A DNA stretch of 5,674 nt, taken from Clostridiales bacterium UBA4821. Lineage in GTDB: Bacteria; Bacillota; Clostridia; Acetivibrionales; UBA4821. This document shows positions 1-5,424 of this stretch, one piece after another. Below the pieces are notes generated by a model. It did not search any database. It was given only the letters and a program-made list of their open reading frames with translations, and was not told the origin of the DNA. The stretch covers positions 1-5,674 of the forward strand of contig DHFP01000093.1 in NCBI GenBank assembly GCA_002402315.1. The letters run 5' to 3'. How positions within the stretch are numbered: position 1 is the stretch's first letter; each line of letters begins with the position of its first letter. The translations under genes were made by a program, and so were the position numbers.

Positions 1-17
1 CAGTTTAGTTCAATGTC

Positions 18-23
18 TATAAT
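18..23 (+). promoter_or_regulatory. -10 box of the probable kwaAB promoter
   Basis: A perfect TATAAT lies 74 nt upstream of the kwaA start codon. With a normal 17-nt spacer the -35 box would fall just outside the left edge of the window, so it cannot be checked. No other convincing promoter lies between here and the gene, and the two kwa genes are close enough to share this one. Confidence 0.45.
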
Positions 24-97
24 GTGAAGTTGAATCAGATTCAAATAAGGCGAATAATACGAAGTTATAACCTGATAAACAAAATGAGAGGAAACAC

Positions 98-625
98 ATG
101 GGAAATAGAGTACAGCGTTTTATCTATAATATATCATCTGCCGCTCCGCTTGCTTTTGTGTTTGCACTTGTATGGTATCAGCAATACAAGACCATTCAAA
201 TTCCTATAGTTTTTGTTAGTATAGGGCTTATACTTATTGTACTACTATACCTATCTTTTACTTATGGGAAACTGCATATTGCATCTATCACTATAAGAAC
301 AACTAGTATATCTCCGAATGATGGTTGGGTTATAGCTTATATTATTGCGTACCTTGTGCCCTTTGCGAGTATTGCTCTTGAGGATTTTGATCTAAAGGTT
401 AGCACAATTATCGCTTTCGGTTTAATCCTAATATTACCTTTTGTTAATTCGGCGATTCCTAATTCCTTGTTATTTGTTTGTGGTTATCATTTTTATTCTA
501 TAAGCGCCGAGAATGGAATTTCAGACTATATTTTAATTAGCAAAAGATCACTAAGGAATTCAAAACATTTAAAATCTGTCCAGCGGATATTCGAGTATCT
601 ACTTTTGGATACGGAGAGGGGTTAA
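98..625 (+). CDS. kwaA: KwaA-like membrane protein of a Kiwa anti-phage system
   Basis: This encodes a 175-residue integral membrane protein. Four hydrophobic segments are visible at about residues 13-28, 33-54, 77-94 and 102-127, followed by a polar, probably cytoplasmic tail of about 45 residues that includes GYHFYSI (129-135) and ILISKRSLR (145-153). Four helices plus this kind of tail fit KwaA, which is usually around 200 residues, so this copy is slightly short. In the known Kiwa system KwaA is the inner-membrane partner that senses phage attack and works in complex with KwaB. The start at 98 is chosen for its Shine-Dalgarno GAGAGGA at 86-92. The gene ends 2 nt before the DUF4868 gene, the canonical kwaA-kwaB order. 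The family call leans strongly on that partner, because small membrane proteins are hard to assign by eye. Otherwise it would be a generic four-helix membrane protein. Confidence 0.75.
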   Translation: MGNRVQRFIYNISSAAPLAFVFALVWYQQYKTIQIPIVFVSIGLILIVLLYLSFTYGKLHIASITIRTTSISPNDGWVIAYIIAYLVPFASIALEDFDLKVSTIIAFGLILILPFVNSAIPNSLLFVCGYHFYSISAENGISDYILISKRSLRNSKHLKSVQRIFEYLLLDTERG

Positions 626-627
626 GC

Positions 628-1518
628 ATGTTTGAAAATAGTTCTGTCATGATTTTAAAAGTAGTAAATAAAGCAGTCGAGGTTTGCAAATTGGAATTGA
701 AAGCAGAAACACAAGTAGCGATTTGTAGTACTTTTTCGAACGCAGTTGAAGATTTAATTGCAGACAAAGGAAAAGTCATGTTTGATGGAAGTTATAAACC
801 GCATGAAGACGAATTTCTTGCAATAGAAAATTTTCAATTGCAGGATGATATTAAAGATGCCGTCCGTGATCCTATGGAAGTTGCAGCATACCAAAGGGTC
901 GATGAGGAATTTCCAGAGATTAGAGCTATTTTTGTAGGACAGCGCGAGGAGATTGGGGAAGCTGAAAAATTTACAGTAGCTTTTCAACGTTTCAGGAAAG
1001 ACCAATATATATCTACTAAATGGTATAATCTATTTTTTGAAAACGACACATTCTTTCAGGAGAAAAGGTTTGGTATTAGCATTTCTGATACCGTAGATTG
1101 CTATTTTTCGGATGGTGAATTGCAGTTTGTTTCCTATTTTTTTGCTAGGCAAGTTTTCGATTTGAGCGAATATTACCGCTCTGCTACTGACCAGGAAGTA
1201 CAAAGTTTTTCTGCTAATGATAAATTAAGCATCGAAAATCCTACTGATTTTCAAAGTATGGCCAATTCGTGGATACGCAGAAAAATTGCAATGATTAATG
1301 ATTCAGGTGTTCTTGAAAATTATACAGCTTCCAAGATAAAGTCATTGGCAAAAGCCGCAGGGATAGAAATTACAGTTGACGATAAAAAGGTTGTTATTCC
1401 ATCCGATAAAGAAAAGGTTAAAATAATTCTTGGCTTTTTGGATGAAGAAGCTTACAAAGGTCCTTTTTCTCAGACCACATACATAGCAAATTCGAAACGA
1501 AAAGTTCAGCAGAATTAG
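628..1518 (+). CDS. kwaB: KwaB-like DUF4868 protein of a Kiwa anti-phage system
   Basis: This is a soluble 296-residue protein with no signal peptide or membrane segment, close to the usual KwaB length of about 310. The central part matches the DUF4868 pattern: FRKDQYISTKWYNLFF (122-137), then DCYFSDGELQFV (157-168), then an aromatic-rich FFARQVFDLSEYY stretch (171-183). The C-terminus has LGFLDEEAYKGPFSQTTYI (268-286), which resembles the KwaB ending. In characterised Kiwa, KwaB binds DNA and blocks phage replication and late expression together with membrane-bound KwaA. The start at 628 follows the kwaA stop by 2 nt and uses the Shine-Dalgarno GGAGAGGGG at 613-621, which lies inside the end of kwaA, so translation is probably coupled. 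An internal ATG at 649 is a weaker alternative. I see no intrinsic terminator after the gene. The DUF4868 assignment is fairly firm; activity is inferred from the family. Confidence 0.83.
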   Translation: MFENSSVMILKVVNKAVEVCKLELKAETQVAICSTFSNAVEDLIADKGKVMFDGSYKPHEDEFLAIENFQLQDDIKDAVRDPMEVAAYQRVDEEFPEIRAIFVGQREEIGEAEKFTVAFQRFRKDQYISTKWYNLFFENDTFFQEKRFGISISDTVDCYFSDGELQFVSYFFARQVFDLSEYYRSATDQEVQSFSANDKLSIENPTDFQSMANSWIRRKIAMINDSGVLENYTASKIKSLAKAAGIEITVDDKKVVIPSDKEKVKIILGFLDEEAYKGPFSQTTYIANSKRKVQQN

Positions 1519-1580
1519 AAGGGCAAAGAGGCAACCATCCTTATATTAGATGATATTACCTTTATTTACTTTGACAAATG

Positions 1581-1609
1581 TTTTCATACCGCTTTACCCT
1601 AAGTATAAT
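1581..1609 (+). promoter_or_regulatory. candidate promoter for the GHKL ATPase gene
   Basis: TTTTCA (1581-1586, 4 of 6 to consensus) is followed after 17 nt by a perfect TATAAT (1604-1609), about 118 nt upstream of the start at 1728. A TTGACA at 1571-1576 lies nearby, but its spacing of 27 nt to this -10 is too long. A second TATAAT at 1706-1711 is too close to the ribosome binding site to start this transcript. The rest of the 209-nt spacer shows no gene. Confidence 0.35.
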
Positions 1610-1727
1610 ATTGCGTATTTGTATTAGGCCTGACAAATAACAAAAGGAATAACTTTATACAGGTATCATAAATTTCCGATTATCCCTAAATCCGAAGGTT
1701 TCTCATATAATATGTGGAGGTGTTTAC

Positions 1728-2594
1728 ATGAATTGGAGCGTTAATGTAAAGGAAAATAGTTTTGACCTTGCTGGCATCACTAAAGATAGAGCAGAAGCAA
1801 TCTGTGAATACATACAAAACAGTTTTGAAGCAGATGCCACGATAGTAACTGTTGAGCAAATTGGTACTGAACTTTCCGATGCTATGGCAATTAGAATAAG
1901 CGATAACGGTACAGGTATTCCATACAGTACGCTACCCGATACGTTTGGTGCATTCCTGTCGTCAACCAAAGCAGTCACAAGCATAAAAATCAGGTCACAG
2001 GCAAATAAAGGAAAGGGTCGCTTTTCATATCTGGCTTTCACTTCATGCGCCAATTGGGAAACTGTTTTTAACGACGAAGGAACTCATAGGAAGTATACTA
2101 TCCATTTGGACTCTGCTACTAGAACGGGGTTTGAAACTTCAGAGCCAATTGTTTGTGATGAACCGCTAGGAACATCTGTGACTTTACCTGTTTATAATAA
2201 CGAGGATTCGGATATATTCGTATATTCTTCAATGAAAGCTAAACTACTTGAAGAATTTGCATGGTTTCTGTATTTGAATCGTGAAAAAAGTCTTACACTC
2301 AAGTATTGTGGGAGTGACTTAAACTATTCTGAATACATTGATAATGAATTAAGTTCTGAAACTAAAGTTGTTATCGATAGTAAACAATTTACAGTAAGCG
2401 TTATTGTGTGGAAAAGTAAAGTAGCTAACAGCTCAAAAATCTATTTTATGGACAATGCTGGCTCTCTAAAACAATGCCTGAATACTTCATATAACCGCAA
2501 CACTGCTGATTTCTATCATGCGGTATTTGTTCAATCAACATATTTTTCAAAAATTCAGATAGCCTCACTGGATGATGAGCCACCGCTTTTTTAA
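1728..2594 (+). CDS. GHKL (HSP90-like) ATPase domain protein, 5' half of a frame-split ATPase-nuclease gene
   Basis: The 288 residues carry the Bergerat ATP-binding fold. The N box is EYIQNSFEADA (27-37, with E27 and N31), the G1 box DNGTGI (59-64), the glycine-rich lid GKGRFS (95-100) and the last motif LGTSVTL (147-153). This set resembles MORC/HSP90-type ATPases found in bacterial defence proteins, where ATP binding drives conformational switching. The start at 1728 has the Shine-Dalgarno GTGGAGGTG at 1714-1722. The frame stops at TAA 2592-2594, inside a T6-A4 run. Dropping one T makes it read straight into the downstream nuclease domain, giving one 531-residue protein. I think this is the N-terminal half of such a protein, either broken by a frameshift or expressed by slippage. 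The ATPase call is firm; the substrate and trigger are unknown. Confidence 0.8.
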   Translation: MNWSVNVKENSFDLAGITKDRAEAICEYIQNSFEADATIVTVEQIGTELSDAMAIRISDNGTGIPYSTLPDTFGAFLSSTKAVTSIKIRSQANKGKGRFSYLAFTSCANWETVFNDEGTHRKYTIHLDSATRTGFETSEPIVCDEPLGTSVTLPVYNNEDSDIFVYSSMKAKLLEEFAWFLYLNREKSLTLKYCGSDLNYSEYIDNELSSETKVVIDSKQFTVSVIVWKSKVANSSKIYFMDNAGSLKQCLNTSYNRNTADFYHAVFVQSTYFSKIQIASLDDEPPLF

Positions 2595-3324
2595 AATGAT
2601 GATCAAAGATGTTATCAACCTCGTTCAACGTAGGTATGACGTTATAACTGAGCTAAAGAGCATTGTATACGAATACTCTAAATTTGCTAATGAACGAGAT
2701 CATATTCAAAAAATTATTGAACAGCATTATTGGCTATTTGGTGAGCAATATAGTCTTGTAACTGCAGACCGAACGATTCGCACATCGCTTGAACAGTATG
2801 AGCAAATGCTAAGGTATGCGGGAACCGATGAATTGAGCTTGGAAGAAAAGGATTTGACTCAGCGAATGGATATTTTCCTTTATTCAAGTAGAATGACTGA
2901 GATGGCACAGCATGAAGGACTTATTGTGGAACTTAAAGCTCCATCTGTATCGTTGTCATTAGATGTATTCAACCAGATAGACCGATACGCGCATATAATC
3001 CATAAGGAACCTCGGTTTCAGAGTGCAGATCGTACATGGCGTTTTATTGCAGTGTGCAAATCTGTTAATGACGAGGTTAAACTTAAGTATCCGAATTTTG
3101 AAAAGCAGGGTAAAAAATGTTTGGTTGATGTTGTTGGTAATTGTGAAGTTTATGCCATGAGTTGGGATGATATTTTCACTGGGTTTAATCTGCGACATCG
3201 TTTTCTGCTTGATAAACTGCGTGTTGATTATGAACAATCCACTGATGCGGGCAAAACAACTGATGAAGTATCAAGGAAGTACGTAAATGAAAAAGTACGA
3301 TTGTTAGCTAAAATGCAAGCATAA
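2572..3324 (+). CDS. PD-(D/E)XK nuclease domain (Shedu/DUF4263-like), 3' half of the frame-split ATPase-nuclease gene
   Basis: This frame is +1 relative to the ATPase frame. Numbering is from the ATG at 2572. A helical linker (9-40) leads to IIEQHYWLFGE (48-58), then QRMDIFL (97-103), IVELK (118-122) and Q135 before RYA. D100, E120 and K122 form the D...ExK nuclease signature, and E50 and Q135 sit where Shedu-type nucleases have accessory catalytic residues. The expected role is cutting invading DNA, controlled by the ATPase half; this is inference from the family. The first eight residues (2572-2595) overlap the upstream gene and are probably not native. ATG 2596 lies one base after the upstream TAA and is a better start if the ribosome re-initiates, but neither start has a Shine-Dalgarno. 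The domain itself has no stop or other visible damage, so any breakage is recent or tolerated. Confidence 0.73.
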   Translation: MMSHRFFKMMIKDVINLVQRRYDVITELKSIVYEYSKFANERDHIQKIIEQHYWLFGEQYSLVTADRTIRTSLEQYEQMLRYAGTDELSLEEKDLTQRMDIFLYSSRMTEMAQHEGLIVELKAPSVSLSLDVFNQIDRYAHIIHKEPRFQSADRTWRFIAVCKSVNDEVKLKYPNFEKQGKKCLVDVVGNCEVYAMSWDDIFTGFNLRHRFLLDKLRVDYEQSTDAGKTTDEVSRKYVNEKVRLLAKMQA

Positions 3325-3538
3325 TATTTTTCGTTAAGCGAAATGCTACAGGGGCTAAATTGGAATACAAGGCTTTATTAAGCATAGGGATTATTGAATG
3401 TTTTATTATTCATGTGATTGCATGTGCTTCAACAATAAACTGTCCGGTAACCATATAATGCGAGACTTGAGAATTTAAGTGAGAGGTATCAAAGGATGTG
3501 CAAAAAAAATTCTGATGAATTTACCTTGTAAACCCTTT
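3325..3538. other. intergenic stretch before the repeat array, no gene recognised
   Basis: No convincing gene, RNA or terminator follows the nuclease stop. A 5-bp hairpin TTTCG-loop-CGAAA (3328-3343 region) has no T-tract after it, so it is not a standard terminator. The hexamer CATGTG occurs twice about 10 bp apart near 3411-3426. A TATAAT at 3454-3459 has no matching -35 box. Confidence 0.4.
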
Positions 3539-3604
3539 AGTATTACTCTTTTAAACACCAGTATTACCGTCATCCTTCAAAACCCTTATATCAAAGCATT
3601 TCAA

Positions 3605-3649
3605 CGTATTACCGTAATATTACTTTTAAGTAATACTTTCCGTGGAAAG
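3605..3649. repeat. overlapping palindromes at the centre of the array
   Basis: Several perfect inverted repeats abut or overlap here. TATTAC and GTAATA flank one base at 3607-3619. GTAATATTAC is a 10-bp palindrome at 3614-3623. Two 8-bp arms (TATTACTT and AAGTAATA) flank TT at 3618-3635. Two 6-bp arms (CTTTCC and GGAAAG) flank GT at 3636-3649. The third one arises because one A element is inverted relative to its neighbours. No T-run follows, so this is not an intrinsic terminator. Cruciform formation or a nucleation site for a binding protein is possible. Confidence 0.65.
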
Positions 3650-3920
3650 CCTTAAATGAAGCAGAATGCAAGTATTACTTCCAAAGAAAATCGTATTACT
3701 CCATTGGGCACAAATCCTTATATTCCGGTCATCAGAAGTATTACTGAATTTTGCACTCAGTATTACTGAAGTGTCACTTAATATTACTCCAAAACCACAA
3801 AATCCCAATATCAAAGTCTTTTAAAGTATTACCCTTAAGGACAAACATTTAAGCTGAAAAGACGTATTTACGTGTGGGTGGTGAAGAAAATATTCCTGTT
3901 CCTGTCGGCACAGAAATAAA

Positions 3921-3938
3921 GGTAGTATGACTACTACC
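3921..3938. repeat. short perfect inverted repeat inside the array
   Basis: Arms GGTAGTA and TACTACC (7 bp) flank a 4-nt loop. Read on the minus strand the stem is followed by TTTATTT, so it could act as a weak back-up terminator for leftward transcripts that pass the main terminator at 4005-4046. It overlaps the variant A element at 3924. Confidence 0.4.
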
Positions 3939-4004
3939 ACAAAACCTTTATATTGTGCTATCCTTTAGTATTACTACAAAATTAAATTATTTACTTTGGC
4001 ATAA

Positions 4005-4046
4005 CAAAAAGAAGTAGGTCCTCTATTGAATAGAGAACCTAACTTC
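4005..4046 (-). terminator. intrinsic terminator of the AAA+ ATPase gene
   Basis: On the minus strand a long stem forms between 4046-4030 and 4026-4011, with 16 pairs including one G-U wobble, one bulged T and a TCA tri-loop closed by CTCTAT/ATAGAG. A TTTTTG tract (4010-4005) follows at once. It begins 9 nt after the stop codon of the leftward gene, the textbook place for a Rho-independent terminator. Confidence 0.88.
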
Positions 4047-4054
4047 AGACACTG

Positions 4055-5089
4055 TTAGTTATCAAATTTAAATCCCATAGTCTTGCCTTCCTTAGCCTCC
4101 TGCATCTGCAGTAGTTCGGAACGCAACTCCAACAACGCAAGGCGTATGTCTTCAACATCAAAGACCGCATAATCATAGAGAAATTTCTCGTTTGATACGC
4201 AGTTTAAGCCATCCAGGAAGTACTTTTTATACAACCTAATGGATTGTATCTGCTCAGCTTTCTCAAATAATTTTCTTATTGCACGTCCATTGCCGATTTC
4301 TTTAAATTCATTTACCAAAGTAGTTATACCATGTTTGATAAGATCCCTCTTGCTTTGACCGATTTGGGTATTTTCAAGTTCCTCAATAAAATGATTATTT
4401 TTATTGCAATAGAACTCGAAAATCTGAAGCATTTCCTCTGTAGTATAACTCGGGAAGTTTATATAAGTAGAAAATCTGCTTTGCAGCCCAGGATCGGACG
4501 ATATTGTTTTTCTCATTTCCTCTGGGTACCCCGCGACAATACATACGAATTTATCCCGATAGTTTTCAAGAGATGAAACAAAAATACCTATGCTTTTCTT
4601 CCCGAAATCTCTTGAACTATCATCAGCGCCCAACTGGTGGAATTCATCAACAAATAGGACGCCTCCACTGCTAACTGCTTTTTCCACTAGTTCCCGGGTC
4701 TTTTTTTCAGTATGGCCGATAAATTCTCCGACAAGGTCGCCCCTATTTGCCTCAATAAAACTCGGGCTTTTAGTAATGCCTATCCCAAAAAAAATTTCAG
4801 GGATACAGCGAGCTGTTTCGGTTTTTCCGACGCCGGGATTTCCCATAAAAACCATGTGATGAGAAGGAACATCTGCTTTTTTAATACCTAAAACATTTGC
4901 TTGCCTTTCAACTGTCAATCGGCAAACCAGATTATAAATCTGTTTTTTGACATTTTCTAATGCAACCAAACTTTCTAACTTTGCCATGCCCTTTTGGAAC
5001 ATGTGCTGACGCAGTGCTAATCCGCCGTCTTTTACTTCAACAAGACAGGTTTTACCCTCACACTCATTTCCTGGGAGATTTGTGGACAT
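4055..5089 (-). CDS. CbbX/SpoVK-type AAA+ ATPase
   Basis: A complete 344-residue AAA+ protein. Motifs in order: Walker A GNPGVGKT (83-90), a pore-loop region with RGDLVGEFIGHT (116-127), Walker B GGVLFVDE (142-149), sensor 1 region IVAGYPEEM (184-192), arginine finger in PGLQSRF (200-206, R205) and sensor 2 GNGRAIRKLFEKA (266-278). ALENVKKQI (43-51) before Walker A and the GDLVGEFIGHT loop are hallmarks of the CbbX/SpoVK/EccA-like clade, whose hexamers remodel partner proteins through a central pore. The first 30 residues and the charged tail after 325 are not recognised and may bind the partner. The start at 5089 is supported by a strong Shine-Dalgarno AAAGGAGG (5105-5098) eight nt upstream. 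Its client is unknown: no Rubisco, sporulation or type VII secretion gene is nearby. The gene stands alone, with its own terminator and a divergent RHH gene upstream. Confidence 0.88.
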   Translation of the reverse strand: MSTNLPGNECEGKTCLVEVKDGGLALRQHMFQKGMAKLESLVALENVKKQIYNLVCRLTVERQANVLGIKKADVPSHHMVFMGNPGVGKTETARCIPEIFFGIGITKSPSFIEANRGDLVGEFIGHTEKKTRELVEKAVSSGGVLFVDEFHQLGADDSSRDFGKKSIGIFVSSLENYRDKFVCIVAGYPEEMRKTISSDPGLQSRFSTYINFPSYTTEEMLQIFEFYCNKNNHFIEELENTQIGQSKRDLIKHGITTLVNEFKEIGNGRAIRKLFEKAEQIQSIRLYKKYFLDGLNCVSNEKFLYDYAVFDVEDIRLALLELRSELLQMQEAKEGKTMGFKFDN

Positions 5090-5115
5090 GTTCTAACCCT
5101 CCTTTTAACGTCTGT

Positions 5116-5133
5116 TTTTATTTTGAAATAAAA
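5116..5133. repeat. AT-only inverted repeat upstream of the AAA+ gene
   Basis: Perfect 8-bp arms TTTTATTT and AAATAAAA flank TG, about 10 bp upstream of the AAA+ ribosome binding site, so inside its probable leader. It may be an operator or only a chance result of base composition. Confidence 0.35.
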
Positions 5134-5215
5134 TCGAAATGGGGTAAATGTAACTCCACTCTTAGCTATCACCAAGGTATTCACAACTTCAAGATTTACA
5201 AATTACTATTATAAT

Positions 5216-5244
5216 ATTATATATAATTTCTGAAATTTCGACAA
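5216..5244 (-). promoter_or_regulatory. candidate promoter for the AAA+ ATPase gene
   Basis: On the minus strand, TTGTCG (5244-5239, 4 of 6 to consensus) is followed after 17 nt by a perfect TATAAT (5221-5216). This would give a leader of roughly 120 nt. The area is so AT-rich that TATAAT also occurs on the plus strand (5210-5215, 5222-5227), so the assignment is tentative. Confidence 0.4.
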
Positions 5245-5313
5245 GACGAAAAAATTATTTATTTAAAATTTTTATAGAAAGAAAGAATACCGTTTAGCAA
5301 TGGGGATTATTAT

Positions 5314-5339
5314 ATTAAGTCACTTAATGATGAATTAAG
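5314..5339. promoter_or_regulatory. triple ATTAAG half-site, probable operator of the RHH gene
   Basis: ATTAAG (5314-5319), its exact reverse complement CTTAAT (5323-5328) and ATTAAG again (5334-5339) form two overlapping perfect inverted repeats with spacers of 3 and 5 bp. Alternating half-sites upstream of an RHH gene are what autoregulatory RHH dimers bind in known families. The link to this RHH protein is inferred from position only. Confidence 0.45.
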
Positions 5340-5410
5340 CAAATCAAAAAATTAGTGCAGAAAGCATATAACCTGTAACCCATTCATAAAATCTAATACA
5401 AGCTATTTTT

Positions 5411-5417
5411 GGGGGGG
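5411..5417 (+). promoter_or_regulatory. G7 tract serving as ribosome binding site of the RHH gene
   Basis: Seven consecutive G residues stand 7 nt before the ATG at 5425, where a Shine-Dalgarno should be, and no AGGAGG is present. GGGGGG can pair with the anti-Shine-Dalgarno CCUCCU using two G-U wobbles. Its position decides the start of the downstream gene. The homopolymer could vary in length. Confidence 0.5.
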
Positions 5418-5424
5418 CAAATTC

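Larger units (their letters stand above)
3539..3975 (+). repeat. phased array of 9-bp elements, about 22-bp spacing, A-A-B order
   Basis: Element A has consensus AGTATTAC(T/C) with core GTATTAC, an odd palindrome. Clear copies start at 3539, 3560, 3605, 3671, 3692, 3737, 3759, 3780, 3825 and 3967. An inverted copy starts at 3629, a one-mismatch copy (AGTATGACT) at 3924, and an out-of-phase copy at 3616. Element B, (T/C)CC(T/A)(T/A)ATAT, starts at 3583, 3715, 3803 and 3945 (CCTTTATAT), with a weaker one at 3649. Spacings are almost fixed: A to A 21-22, A to B 23 (21 at 3924-3945), B to A 22. Hence the A-A-B unit is 66 bp, roughly six helical turns. The 12-14 bases between elements vary. About 90 bp from 3834 to 3923 interrupt the order. 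This is not a CRISPR array, since repeats are far too short. Iterons, a phased protein-binding array, or a decayed repeat-protein gene are the options. Confidence 0.8.
5090..5424. other. 335-nt AT-rich divergent control region
   Basis: This lies between the leftward AAA+ gene and the rightward RHH gene and holds no gene that I can support. It contains the AAA+ ribosome binding site (5098-5105), an AT-only inverted repeat (5116-5133), overlapping TATAAT-like boxes on both strands (5208-5227), the ATTAAG half-sites (5314-5339) and the G-tract before the RHH start (5411-5417). Confidence 0.6.

Noticed and set aside
754..1005. Minus-strand ORFs overlapping kwaB, and similar antisense frames over the other genes
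   Set aside because: They lie antisense to well-supported genes, lack ribosome binding sites and show no domain; shadows of the real coding frames.
1706..1711. TATAAT as the promoter of the GHKL gene
   Set aside because: It lies only 17 nt before the ATG with the Shine-Dalgarno at 1714-1722, so transcription would begin within or after the ribosome binding site; no -35 match.
3326..3345. Terminator after the nuclease gene
   Set aside because: The stem is only 5 bp of mostly A-T pairs and no T-tract follows it on the plus strand.
3398..3478. A 26-codon ORF with a CDCMC motif and a weak AGGG upstream
   Set aside because: Very short, no promoter match, no recognisable family, and lies in a decayed intergenic stretch; most likely chance.
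3656..3769. A 37-codon plus-strand ORF inside the array (starts MKQNASIT)
   Set aside because: It has no ribosome binding site and its content is simply the array elements read in frame; treated as part of the repeat and not as a gene.
3626..3814. A 62-codon minus-strand ORF across the array
   Set aside because: Its apparent repeats come from the 22-bp DNA period, which is not a multiple of three; no Shine-Dalgarno or family resemblance.
3539..3975. CRISPR array
   Set aside because: Repeat cores are only 9 bp, spacers are 12-14 bp, two element types alternate, and no cas gene is present.
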